NCBI GenBank assembly: GCA_039975755.1
Contig: JBDWGM010000037.1
Location: forward strand, 1 to 22,889
Reading direction: 5' to 3'
DNA length: 22,889 nucleotides
Origin: JABSSA01 sp039975755
GTDB lineage: Bacteria; Pseudomonadota; Alphaproteobacteria; Rhodobacterales; Rhodobacteraceae
Below are positions 1 through 7,330 of the stretch, in pieces; the stretch's first letter is position 1, and every line of letters begins with the position of its first letter. The notes below the pieces were generated by a model. That model made no database searches and had not been told where the DNA came from. It was given only the letters and a program-made list of their open reading frames with translations. A program made the translations under genes and the position numbers.

Positions 1-1989
1 CTAAATGAGGCCCGGCGGCTTTTTGTATATAATGCTGGATTTTTAACGCAGCGCCGAATGCGACGCATCCTAAGTCTTGCTGGTTGGCACGTCTCGCTTG
101 GCTATCCCAAGGACGGCGACGCAGTTGGTGTATGGGGAAAAAGTCCAACGGCACATCGCGGCGAACGCATAGCAGAGTCCAAAGACGCGCCAATTGTTCG
201 TGTCGAAGACGCTTTTTTGCGATCTCTCTTTCCCGGTCGATCAGGTGAACCCCCAATAGGCCTTTTGATTGACAAGACTGGCGTTCATTTTGATCCATCC
301 AAGCCGTCCGATCTGGAAACCATGCTCGCCACGCATCCTTTGGATGATACGGCCTTGTTGGACCGGTCCCGCGGCGCAATGGCGCGCATGGCGGAAGCAC
401 ATTTAAGCAAGTACAACGCCTTTGATCCGGATCTTGACGTCCCCGCCCCGGGTTATGTGCTGGTCCTGGATCAGACGCGCGGGGATGCGTCAGTGCGTGC
501 AAGTCGCGCCAATGTACATCGCTTTCAGGAAATGTTGTTTGTCGCTCAAGAAGAACACCCGAGCACACGCATATTGATCAAAACCCACCCCGAAACGGTT
601 CAAGGCCATCGCGATGGGTATTTTGAACAGAAAAATGAAAACGATCGGGTCAAGCTGTACGACAAACCGGTAAGCCCTTGGCGTTTGATGGAAGGGGCCG
701 TTGCTGTTTACACCGTATCATCTGGCCTAGGCTTCGAAGCCATATTGGCGGGGCACAAACCCCGTGTCTTTGGCCAACCTTTCTATGCAGGCTGGGGGCT
801 AACGTCTGACGAAGACCCAGTCATTCGCCGCCAACGGAAATTGACGCGTGCACAATTGTTTGCCGCCGCAATGATCCTTTATCCAAAATGGTATGATCCG
901 TTTGGCGACAGGCTTTGCGAACTGGAAGATGCGATTGAGTCACTTGCAGCCCAATCCCGCGCTTGGCGTGAAGATCATAAAGGATGGGTCGCCAGTGGAA
1001 TGCGTCTCTGGAAACGTCCTGCCCTACAAAAGACGTTTGGCCAACAAAAACGATTGATCTTTACGGATACGCCAGCCAAAGCCCGTAAAACCAATCGCCC
1101 TTGGATGATCTGGGCGGGCAAAGCGCAGGTTGGCGACGAAGACGCCGTTCGCGTCGAGGATGGGTTCTTAAGGTCCAAAGGATTAGGTGCTGAGTTGGTG
1201 CCGCCCGTATCATTGGTGACTGATGATCTGGGAATTTACTACGACCCATCGCAACCATCTCGCCTAGAAGAAATGATACGGGCGCGCCGAACTTTGCGGC
1301 CCGAACAGACGTTGCGTGTGGACCGCTTGCAGCGGTTTCTGATCAAAAAAGGCGTCAGCAAATATAATCTGGACGGTGCGACGCCCACATTGCCAGACGG
1401 TCATAAGGTTTTGGTCATTGGTCAGGTCGAAGATGACGCCTCAATTCGCCTTGGCGCTGGTGATATAGCGACAAATGACGCCTTGCTGCAGGCCGCTCAT
1501 GAGGCACGGCCGGATTCTGTGATTCTGTATAAGCCACATCCAGATGTAGAAGCAGGTTTGAGACCCGGCCAAATTACGGCCCAAGACCTCGCGCATTCGA
1601 TTTTATCGAACACTGAAATTACATCGTTGTTCCCCCTCGTAGACGAGGTTTGGACCATGACGTCACTGAGCGGTTTTGAGGCGTTGCTGCGCGGTGTTCC
1701 AGTCGTGACAACGGGTGCGCCGTTTTACGCGGGTTGGGGTTTGACCGACGATCGCGGCGCGGTCCCTCCGCGTCGACGTGAAGATGTCAGTTTGGCTGGG
1801 CTTATCCATGCCACGTTGATTGACTATCCGCGCTATATCGACCCCGTAACGGGATTGCCCTGCTCTGTCGAAGTCATTGTTCAACGCCTGTCCGAAGATG
1901 GAACCGTTCCCCATCCCGGGGCTCTAAATCGATTGCTGTCCAAATTGCAGGGAGCTTTCGCCAGTTACGCCTATATTTGGCGTCGCTAG
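1..1989 (+). CDS. kpsC: KpsC-type capsule polysaccharide export/Kdo transferase, 5' end cut by the window
   Basis: Likely a capsule biosynthesis protein of the KpsC/LipA/WcbA family, which builds the beta-Kdo linker on the lipid anchor of exported capsule. Two tandem copies of the capsule-synthesis domain are visible. Counted from the ATG at position 58, each copy has an RVEDxFLRS motif near its start (about residues 48 and 366), a 'GDAS/DDAS' segment, a KTHPE or KPHPD loop, and a closing FYAGWGLT motif. Known KpsC proteins likewise have two catalytic halves (GT99 and GT107) and are about 670 residues long. The frame is open from base 1, and the 19 codons before the ATG read LFVYNAGFLTQRR-like sequence that continues the fold. 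The ATG at 58 lacks a ribosome-binding site. I therefore call the gene partial, with its true start outside the window. Its stop overlaps the ribD stop by four bases, tail to tail. Confidence 0.88.
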   Translation, partial: LNEARRLFVYNAGFLTQRRMRRILSLAGWHVSLGYPKDGDAVGVWGKSPTAHRGERIAESKDAPIVRVEDAFLRSLFPGRSGEPPIGLLIDKTGVHFDPSKPSDLETMLATHPLDDTALLDRSRGAMARMAEAHLSKYNAFDPDLDVPAPGYVLVLDQTRGDASVRASRANVHRFQEMLFVAQEEHPSTRILIKTHPETVQGHRDGYFEQKNENDRVKLYDKPVSPWRLMEGAVAVYTVSSGLGFEAILAGHKPRVFGQPFYAGWGLTSDEDPVIRRQRKLTRAQLFAAAMILYPKWYDPFGDRLCELEDAIESLAAQSRAWREDHKGWVASGMRLWKRPALQKTFGQQKRLIFTDTPAKARKTNRPWMIWAGKAQVGDEDAVRVEDGFLRSKGLGAELVPPVSLVTDDLGIYYDPSQPSRLEEMIRARRTLRPEQTLRVDRLQRFLIKKGVSKYNLDGATPTLPDGHKVLVIGQVEDDASIRLGAGDIATNDALLQAAHEARPDSVILYKPHPDVEAGLRPGQITAQDLAHSILSNTEITSLFPLVDEVWTMTSLSGFEALLRGVPVVTTGAPFYAGWGLTDDRGAVPPRRREDVSLAGLIHATLIDYPRYIDPVTGLPCSVEVIVQRLSEDGTVPHPGALNRLLSKLQGAFASYAYIWRR

Positions 1990-3095
1990 TCGTCGTTCGG
2001 CTTTCGATCCCACACATGCAGGACATCATCGCCGACCTGGCGCAGTTCGCTCAGTTCGAAACGATGTGCTTCTTGCAACGTACTCAATCCCAAGGCCCCA
2101 ATGCTGGGCAGCCCTTCGGCACCAATTGCCATGCCAGCCGTAAACCAAACAAAGCGGTCAACCAATTGCGCGTCGATCAATGATGCGGCCAACCCGCCGC
2201 CCCCTTCGCAAAACACGCGCGTTGTTCCCAGATCAGCCAATTGTCCCAACACGTCCTTAGGATCCAATTGCGCGCCTTTTGCCGCACATTCCAAAAGCGT
2301 TGCATCCAAACCGGTCCATGTTTCCTTTAACGATGGGTCTGCATCTTGCCCATGGCATAGAACCAAAGGGATTTTTGACGCACTGCGCGCCAATTGGCCT
2401 AAAAGTGGTAAATCAATTCTGCGCGAAACGACAACACGTGCCGGCTGACGTGACACGCCCAGATCACGCACAGTCAAAGAAGGATCATCCGACCGCGCCG
2501 TTCCGCCGCCCACCATAACCGCATCGTGGCGTGATCGCATGCTGTGGACGACACGGCGCGCTTCGGGGCCAGTGATCCATTGGCTCTGCCCACTGCCGGT
2601 TGCAATGCGCCCGTCAAAAGACGACGCAAGTTTGAGCGTCACAAATGGACGGCGGCGGGTGATCTTCAACAAAAATCCAGCGTGATCTTTGCTGGCCTCT
2701 TCGGTCAAGACACCTTCGGTGACCTCAATCCCGGCAGCTTCAAGCATCTTTATGCCACGCCCGCTGACACGTGGATCCGGATCTGTCAGCGCAACAACGA
2801 CGCGCTTTATTCCGGCCTTGATAAGTGCTGTGGCGCAAGGTGGCGTTTGCCCTTCATGCGAACAAGGTTCCAACGTGACATAGGCTGTCGCACCTTGAGA
2901 TCGCGGCCCGGCTTGGGACAGGGCTTGCGGTTCCGCATGTGGTCGTCCACCGGGTTGCGTCCAGCCGCACCCGATTACGACGTCATCTTTTTCGATCACG
3001 CACCCAACCGCCGGGTTGGGTGCACACTGGCCCATTCCACGACGCCCAAGCCCAAGCGCCATTTTCATGAAACGTTTATCGCGCTCCGCGCTCAC
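1986..3095 (-). CDS. ribD: Bifunctional riboflavin biosynthesis deaminase/reductase RibD
   Basis: Catalyses the second and third steps of riboflavin synthesis: deamination of diaminohydroxyphosphoribosylaminopyrimidine, then NADPH-dependent reduction of the ribosyl side chain. The N-terminal half is a zinc cytidine-deaminase-like domain with H53-A-E55 and the C78/C87 pair of a PCxHxGxTPPC motif. The C-terminal half (from about residue 150) is the reductase, with TLKLASSFDGRIA and a VMVGGGTARSDDP loop. Its 369 residues match the family norm of about 370. The start is GTG at 3095, which shares a GTGA overlap with the nrdR stop, so translation is probably coupled to nrdR. A GGAAG lies just upstream. 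The other rib genes (ribE, ribBA, ribH) are not here. Downstream it runs tail to tail into kpsC. Confidence 0.96.
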   Translation of the reverse strand: MSAERDKRFMKMALGLGRRGMGQCAPNPAVGCVIEKDDVVIGCGWTQPGGRPHAEPQALSQAGPRSQGATAYVTLEPCSHEGQTPPCATALIKAGIKRVVVALTDPDPRVSGRGIKMLEAAGIEVTEGVLTEEASKDHAGFLLKITRRRPFVTLKLASSFDGRIATGSGQSQWITGPEARRVVHSMRSRHDAVMVGGGTARSDDPSLTVRDLGVSRQPARVVVSRRIDLPLLGQLARSASKIPLVLCHGQDADPSLKETWTGLDATLLECAAKGAQLDPKDVLGQLADLGTTRVFCEGGGGLAASLIDAQLVDRFVWFTAGMAIGAEGLPSIGALGLSTLQEAHRFELSELRQVGDDVLHVWDRKPNDD

Positions 3096-3565
3096 TCTTC
3101 CGCTTGACCATCACTTGGGGGTCGCAGCTCGGCCACGAACTTATCAAAGTCATCTGCAGCTTGGAAATTTTTGTAAACACTCGCAAATCGAACATAGGCC
3201 ACAGTGTCGATCCGGTTCAGCGCTTCCATGACGATTTCGCCGATCTGCTTTGAAGGAATGTCGGTTTCGCCCATCGATTCCAATCGGCGCACAATCCCCG
3301 AAATCATCTGATCGATACGTTCAGGTTCGATCGGACGTTTTTGCATGGAAATACGTATGGATCGTTCCAGTTTATCGCGATCAAAATCTTCGCGACGTCC
3401 GTTGGTTTTCACGACAACCAAATCTCGCAACTGAACCCGCTCATAGGTGGTAAATCGGCCGCCACATGCCGGGCAAAATCGACGTCTGCGAATTGAGACG
3501 TGATCTTCTGCTGGTCGACTGTCTTTGACCTGAGTATCAATATTTCCACAGAATGGGCAGCGCAT
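3092..3565 (-). CDS. nrdR: Transcriptional repressor NrdR
   Basis: Nucleotide-sensing repressor of ribonucleotide reductase genes. It binds NrdR boxes as an oligomer when loaded with ATP/dATP. The N-terminal zinc ribbon is intact (C3, C6, C31, C34), with the RRRR stretch at residues 26-29 between the two Cys pairs. An ATP-cone follows from about residue 49 (VVKTNGRREDFDRDKLERS) to about 139, including the typical VAYVRFASVYKNF near the end. The length of 157 residues is normal. The ATG at 3565 is preceded by AAGGGAGA at a suitable distance. It is first in a two-gene unit with ribD (GTGA overlap), as in many alphaproteobacteria. The 155-bp leader holds a short perfect hairpin, listed separately. 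No ribonucleotide reductase gene is in the window. Confidence 0.98.
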   Translation of the reverse strand: MRCPFCGNIDTQVKDSRPAEDHVSIRRRRFCPACGGRFTTYERVQLRDLVVVKTNGRREDFDRDKLERSIRISMQKRPIEPERIDQMISGIVRRLESMGETDIPSKQIGEIVMEALNRIDTVAYVRFASVYKNFQAADDFDKFVAELRPPSDGQAEE

Positions 3566-3600
3566 ACGGCCGTCTCCCTTGTTCTGGTCCTGCCTGTCGT

Positions 3601-3614
3601 GGAGGTTTTCCTCC
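3601..3614 (-). promoter_or_regulatory. Short GGAGG/CCTCC hairpin in the nrdR leader
   Basis: In the nrdR direction this reads GGAGGAAAACCTCC, a perfect 5-bp stem with a four-base loop, 36 bases before the nrdR ATG. The left arm is itself Shine-Dalgarno-like, but no start codon follows at a useful distance. It does not resemble an FMN riboswitch. The rest of the 3566-3720 gap shows no gene. A CTATAG at about 3627-3632 could be a -10 element, but I see no good -35. Confidence 0.3.
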
Positions 3615-3720
3615 GTTCCACCAGCACTATAGGCACAACGCCACCATTTGGGTAGCCAAGAATTTTACCCCCCAGATACTGACACATCATGAACACGCAC
3701 CGAAGGGTAAACGTAATAAT

Positions 3721-4131
3721 TTAGCCAACTTCGCGAATGCGGATACGGAAATCTGAATTCCGACACAGCGAACTCGCCAACGCAAACCCGACAACTTGAC
3801 CCGGACGACGAATGCTAAGCGAGATCGATTTGTATTCGTTTGGAACAGGTTCCAGCGAAAAAACAACACTGCGGTGGCGCGGCTCTGCGCTTGATGGGCC
3901 CAGACCACGTTCCAGCCAGATTTGGCCGCTATTTACACCGTACTTTCTTTTGGCAAAAAGGGCTGCGGCACACCACATTTGACGTGGTCCAGAATTTACT
4001 CCATCGATCACTTCAAATGTAGTTGCGCCAAGAGCCGCGACACGGACCCTGACTTGGAATTCTGGGAAACCTTGCGCAGCGCCAATTTGCGCCGACAAAA
4101 GCAAGAAGCTAGCTGCAAATATTCTGAGCAT
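3721..4131 (-). CDS. Small secreted hypothetical protein
   Basis: 136-residue protein that I cannot assign to a named family, although similar secreted proteins occur in Rhodobacterales. It has a clear Sec signal peptide (MLRIF, then a hydrophobic stretch, cleavage probably near residue 19-20 after GAA/AAQ). The mature part has two cysteines (C54 in a QMWCAAALFA segment, C123 in ALASSLC) that could form a disulfide. It also has a WLERGLGPS turn and a short RRPGQ segment, so a small periplasmic fold is likely. The start is well supported by a GGAGGA eight or so bases before the ATG. AT-rich TATATATA just upstream could be a -10 region for its own promoter. It lies between yjbQ and nrdR in the same direction, about 80 bases from yjbQ. 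Function unknown. Confidence 0.8.
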   Translation of the reverse strand: MLRIFAASFLLLSAQIGAAQGFPEFQVRVRVAALGATTFEVIDGVNSGPRQMWCAAALFAKRKYGVNSGQIWLERGLGPSSAEPRHRSVVFSLEPVPNEYKSISLSIRRPGQVVGFALASSLCRNSDFRIRIREVG

Positions 4132-4212
4132 TTTATCCTCCGATTTCTATATATATTGGCGCAATTGCCATCAGACCCAAATCACGGTTCTGCATATCTT
4201 TGTTTCAAGGTT

Positions 4213-4614
4213 TCAATGCATATCCACGAACACGTTTCGCCTCATGGCCCGGTATCTATGTTCGAACACATATACGCCCTGCCATGTCCCAAGACGTAAA
4301 ACCCCATCAGAATACGGGATTGAGAGTGTGCTTGGTAAAAGGGATGCTTTGATATGTGCAGGCATGTCATCTGGACCTTCGTAGGTATGCGTTAAATAGG
4401 ACATCGAAGGGTCAGTGGTTGGAGGAACGAGCCGGTCAAAGAAGTTTTGCAAATCTACCTGCACCTCTGGGTCAGCGTTCTCCTGAATTAACAAAGAACA
4501 CGACGTATGTTGAACCAGCAATGTCATAACCCCGTTGCCCGTCAAAGACGGCAAACGATTGGTAAATTCGTATAATCCTGGACCGTTTGTTTCAATTGTG
4601 AGCGTCGTTTGCAT
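4213..4614 (-). CDS. YjbQ/UPF0047 family protein (secondary thiamine-phosphate synthase-like)
   Basis: 133-residue member of the YjbQ (UPF0047) family, often annotated as secondary thiamine-phosphate synthase because the E. coli protein shows weak activity of that kind. The true role is uncertain. The family signature is well preserved: HTSCSLLIQENADP in the first half, HTYEGPDDMPAHIKASLL in the middle, and GTWQGVYVFEHR near the end. These His and Asp residues probably bind a metal. An in-frame TTG lies two codons upstream (4620), but the GAGAG Shine-Dalgarno-like sequence is correctly spaced only for the ATG at 4614, so that start is preferred. A plausible sigma-70 promoter sits about 65-95 bases upstream. 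Confidence 0.93.
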   Translation of the reverse strand: MQTTLTIETNGPGLYEFTNRLPSLTGNGVMTLLVQHTSCSLLIQENADPEVQVDLQNFFDRLVPPTTDPSMSYLTHTYEGPDDMPAHIKASLLPSTLSIPYSDGVLRLGTWQGVYVFEHRYRAMRRNVFVDMH

Positions 4615-4679
4615 ACTCAACTCTCAACAGACCCGTCCGCAATGTGCAAGCTTGTAAGACGTCAGAACACTTTAGATTG

Positions 4680-4709
4680 GTTATAGGCTCGTTCTGTAAA
4701 ATTGGCCAA
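4680..4709 (-). promoter_or_regulatory. Candidate sigma-70 promoter for yjbQ
   Basis: On the - strand, TTGGCC (4709-4704) and TATAAC (4685-4680) are separated by 18 bases. They match the -35 and -10 consensus at 4/6 and 5/6. The predicted transcript would start about 60 bases before the yjbQ ATG, inside an otherwise gene-free gap of 160 bases. The call is from sequence match only. Confidence 0.42.
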
Positions 4710-4774
4710 ACCAGCCTTACGATCGGTCCCCATACATCCACCCTCCAACGGGTAAAGGTCGCCAGCCGTCATCT

Positions 4775-5047
4775 TTACCTAAACAAACCTTCACCCTGCT
4801 CGTCGATCATTTGTTTGGCTTTGCTGATGGATACATCGATCGCTGACGGTTCATCATCCAGCGTGTCGGCACGGATCAATTCGTGCACCTTTGCCTCGCC
4901 GTTCACATCCTTTTCGATACGTGCAGCAACTCGCCATTTCGAACCTTCGCGTATTGGCTCTGCTGTGATTTCAAACCCATTGTATGTTTGGGGTTCCGCA
5001 TCCTGGGTCTGGCTGGAACCGCCAAACAAGCGCGAAAAGAGCGACAT
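4775..5047 (-). CDS. HlyU-family small protein (PF10115-like)
   Basis: 90-residue protein of the family annotated as 'transcriptional activator HlyU'. This alphaproteobacterial family is distinct from the ArsR-type HlyU of Vibrio. It starts MSLFSRLFGG and carries the conserved blocks YNGFEITAEPIREGSKWRVAARIEK, HELIRADTLDD and SKAKQMIDEQGE. I see no helix-turn-helix, so the regulatory role is only the family label. The ATG at 5047 is chosen because it matches the usual family N-terminus and has a GGAG about nine bases upstream. An upstream GTG at 5071 would add only a non-conserved extension. It lies downstream of rpoD but is separated from it by a terminator, so it probably has its own promoter. 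Confidence 0.85.
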   Translation of the reverse strand: MSLFSRLFGGSSQTQDAEPQTYNGFEITAEPIREGSKWRVAARIEKDVNGEAKVHELIRADTLDDEPSAIDVSISKAKQMIDEQGEGLFR

Positions 5048-5070
5048 GATCAATCTCCACATTGTTCGCA

Positions 5071-5100
5071 CACAAACTTACAAATCACAGGGTGTTTGTG
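5071..5100. promoter_or_regulatory. Inverted repeat upstream of the HlyU-family gene
   Basis: Perfect 7-bp arms CACAAAC (5071-5077) and GTTTGTG (5094-5100), separated by 16 bases and lying 24 bases before the HlyU-family ATG. This could be an operator or a leader hairpin. Such an arm length can arise by chance, so confidence is low. Confidence 0.25.
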
Positions 5101-5167
5101 AAGCCCGGACCAGTGACACGTTCTTGACCGCACTTCTTTGCAACTTTGAACAAGACGTCCGCACAAC

Positions 5168-5204
5168 GAAAAACGCCCCTCGCGATGTTTCAGCGAAGGG
5201 CGTT
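5168..5204 (-). terminator. Rho-independent terminator of rpoD
   Basis: On the - strand, 20 bases after the rpoD stop, AACGCCCTTCGC (5204-5193) can pair with GCGAGGGGCGTT across a nine-base loop. This gives a 12-bp stem with a single G-U pair, followed at once by TTTTTCGTT. It is a strong intrinsic terminator at the right place. Confidence 0.85.
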
Positions 5205-5223
5205 AATTTAGTCTATCAAAGTC

Positions 5224-7203
5224 TTACTGATCGAGGAAACTGCGTAGTTTACGCGACCGGCTTGGGTGTTTCAGCTTACGCAAAGCTTTCGCTTCGATTT
5301 GACGGATACGTTCGCGTGTCACGCTGAATTGTTGCCCCACCTCTTCCAGAGTGTGGTCCGTGTTCATCCCAATGCCAAAACGCATACGCAAAACCCGCTC
5401 CTCGCGAGGCGTAAGCGAGGCAAGTACCCGAGTGGTCGTTTCCTTGAGGTTTTCCTGAATGGCGCTATCAAGCGGCAGAACAGCATTTTTGTCCTCGATG
5501 AAATCGCCCAATTGGCTGTCTTCTTCGTCACCAATAGGTGTCTCCAAAGAAATAGGCTCTTTGGCGATCTTCATCACCTTGCGCACTTTCTCAAGTGGCA
5601 TTTGCAGCTTTTCGGCCAATTCTTCTGGTGTTGGTTCACGACCAATCTCGTGCAGCATCTGACGCCCAGTACGGACCAGCTTGTTGATCGTTTCGATCAT
5701 ATGCACAGGGATCCGGATCGTACGCGCCTGATCCGCAATGGATCGTGTAATCGCCTGTCGAATCCACCACGTCGCATAAGTCGAGAATTTATAGCCACGA
5801 CGGTATTCGAATTTGTCTACGGCCTTCATCAGACCGATGTTCCCTTCCTGAATCAAATCCAGGAATTGCAGGCCGCGGTTTGTGTATTTCTTGGCGATGG
5901 AAATAACGAGACGCAGGTTGGCCTCGACCATTTCTTTCTTTGCTTGACGGGCTTCTTTTTCACCCTTTTGGACTTGGTTCACGATCCGGCGGAATTCGCT
6001 GATATCCAGACCGACATATTGACCAACCTGGGCCATATCGGCGCGAAGCTCTTCGACTTTGTCGCTTGAGCGTTCGATGAACATCTGCCAACCACGTCCG
6101 GGCTTACCGGACATTTCTTCCATCCAATTGGGGTCCAATTCGCGCCCACGATACGATTCGACAAATTCCTTACGGTTGATCCGCGCTTGGTCCGCCAATT
6201 TCACAATCGAACTGTCGATCTGCATGATCCGACGATTGATCCCATAAAGCTGGTCAATCAAAGCTTCGATACGATTGTTGTGAAGGTGCAGTTCATTCAC
6301 CAATTCAACAATTTCGGCGCGCAGCTTTTGGTAAGTCGCCTCGTCTTTCTGGGAAAATGAACCGTCTTCGTTCAATGTCGCAGAAATCCGGCTGTCCTGC
6401 ATTTCCGACAGCATCAAATAGTCGTCGGCAATACGGTCCAGCGTTTCAAGCACTTGTGGCTTTAGCGCGGCTTCCATTGCCGCCAACGACATGTTGGCCT
6501 GTTCGTCGTCATCGTCATCGTCATCTTTGGCAATCGGATTGCCATCGGCGTCCAGTTCTGGTTCTGCCTCTTTCTTTTCCGTCTCGGTCACGGTGGTATC
6601 GACAACGGGTTCAGCAACTTCACCGTCTTCGCCCATCTGGTTGCCGAAAGTGGCTTCCAGATCGATAACGTCCCTCAGCAAAATTTCTTCGCTCAGAAGT
6701 TCGTCACGCCAGATTGTAATCGCTTGGAAGGTCAATGGGCTTTCGCAAAGCCCGGCGATCATTGTGTTGCGTCCGGCTTCGATCCGTTTCGCAATCGCGA
6801 TCTCGCCTTCGCGCGACAGCAACTCGACCGAGCCCATCTCGCGGAGGTACATCCGCACTGGATCGTCAGTCCGATCCAGTTTTTCCTGTCCCGTAGCACC
6901 CAGCGTCAGATCGCGAGTGCCTTCGGTTGTTGCGACATCAGTCGAGCCTTTTTGCTCTTCTTCTTCCGCTTCTTCATCTTCGATGATGTTGATGCCCATT
7001 TCCGAGAGCATCGACATCACGTCTTCGATCTGTTCGGAACTGACCTGATCAGGTGGCAAAACCGTGTTCAGCTGATCATAAGTGATGTAGCCACGTTCAC
7101 GCGCTTCCGCGATCATCTTTTTGACCTGAGTCTGACTCAGGTCGAGCGACATCTCTTGCTCTTGCTCTTCGGTTTTGACGTCTTCGTTGTCTTTCGCTGC
7201 CAT
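5224..7203 (-). CDS. rpoD: RNA polymerase primary sigma factor RpoD (sigma-70)
   Basis: Housekeeping sigma factor of 659 residues, a normal alphaproteobacterial size. Region 1.1 is at the N-terminus (VKKMIAEARERGYITYDQLNTVLPP). Region 1.2 (DDPVRMYLREMGSVELLSREGEI) follows. A long acidic non-conserved region comes next, with a run of Asp. Regions 2.1-2.4 are intact (ANLRLVISIAKKYTNRGLQFLDLIQEGN, then FSTYATWWIRQAITRSI), as is region 3. Region 4.2 (TLEEVGQQFSVTRERIRQIEAKAL) ends the protein. The ATG at 7203 is preferred over the in-frame ATG at 7230, because AAAGGAG lies just upstream of it and MAAKD is the expected N-terminus. It lies downstream of dnaG in the same direction, as in the classical macromolecular-synthesis locus, and ends in a strong terminator. 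Confidence 0.98.
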   Translation of the reverse strand: MAAKDNEDVKTEEQEQEMSLDLSQTQVKKMIAEARERGYITYDQLNTVLPPDQVSSEQIEDVMSMLSEMGINIIEDEEAEEEEQKGSTDVATTEGTRDLTLGATGQEKLDRTDDPVRMYLREMGSVELLSREGEIAIAKRIEAGRNTMIAGLCESPLTFQAITIWRDELLSEEILLRDVIDLEATFGNQMGEDGEVAEPVVDTTVTETEKKEAEPELDADGNPIAKDDDDDDDEQANMSLAAMEAALKPQVLETLDRIADDYLMLSEMQDSRISATLNEDGSFSQKDEATYQKLRAEIVELVNELHLHNNRIEALIDQLYGINRRIMQIDSSIVKLADQARINRKEFVESYRGRELDPNWMEEMSGKPGRGWQMFIERSSDKVEELRADMAQVGQYVGLDISEFRRIVNQVQKGEKEARQAKKEMVEANLRLVISIAKKYTNRGLQFLDLIQEGNIGLMKAVDKFEYRRGYKFSTYATWWIRQAITRSIADQARTIRIPVHMIETINKLVRTGRQMLHEIGREPTPEELAEKLQMPLEKVRKVMKIAKEPISLETPIGDEEDSQLGDFIEDKNAVLPLDSAIQENLKETTTRVLASLTPREERVLRMRFGIGMNTDHTLEEVGQQFSVTRERIRQIEAKALRKLKHPSRSRKLRSFLDQ

Positions 7204-7231
7204 GCGGGGCTCCTTTGCCGGGCCATGCAAA

Positions 7232-7250
7232 CGATTCGTTTTGCGAATCG
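7232..7250. promoter_or_regulatory. Inverted repeat just upstream of the rpoD start
   Basis: Perfect 7-bp arms CGATTCG (7232-7238) and CGAATCG (7244-7250) with a five-base loop, 29 bases upstream of the rpoD ATG. It could be a hairpin in the mRNA leader or an operator. It ends about 15 bases before the Shine-Dalgarno sequence, so it would not cover it directly. Confidence 0.35.
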
Positions 7251-7263
7251 CTACCGACTCAAT

Positions 7264-7306
7264 AGCGCGTTAAGGTGATTCGGCCACCCATTTAGCGCTT
7301 TTTTCT
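7264..7306 (+). terminator. Possible + strand hairpin-oligo(T) element between dnaG and rpoD
   Basis: Outer arms AGCGC (7264-7268) and GCGCT (7295-7299) and inner arms GGTG (7274-7277) and CACC (7285-7288) can form a stem with internal loops. On the + strand the stem is followed by TTTTTTCTT, as in an intrinsic terminator. No + strand gene precedes it, so if real it would stop antisense transcription. In the rpoD direction it is only a leader hairpin. Confidence 0.3.
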
Positions 7307-7330
7307 TAAGTTTTCAGCCTCACGTTGCAC

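Noticed and set aside
58..60. ATG at 58 as the start of kpsC.
   Set aside because: The frame continues to the left edge with family-like sequence, and no ribosome-binding site precedes this ATG.
3566..3720. Possible FMN riboswitch ahead of nrdR-ribD.
   Set aside because: The conserved RFN blocks (such as the AGGG-GAAATTC-type motifs) are absent, and only a small hairpin is present.
4145..4165. TATATATAG stretch resembling an NrdR box.
   Set aside because: Spacing and flanks do not match the 16-base NrdR box, and the downstream gene is not a ribonucleotide reductase. It is better explained as an AT-rich promoter region.
4751..4779. GGTAAAG/CTTTACC inverted repeat spanning the stop of the HlyU-family gene.
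   Set aside because: A 7-bp, AT-containing stem with a 15-base loop and no T-run is weak and likely to occur by chance.
5266..6069. Long open frame on the + strand antisense to rpoD (267 codons).
   Set aside because: It lies wholly over the conserved rpoD coding frame, has no ribosome-binding site or family resemblance, and is a by-product of rpoD codon usage.
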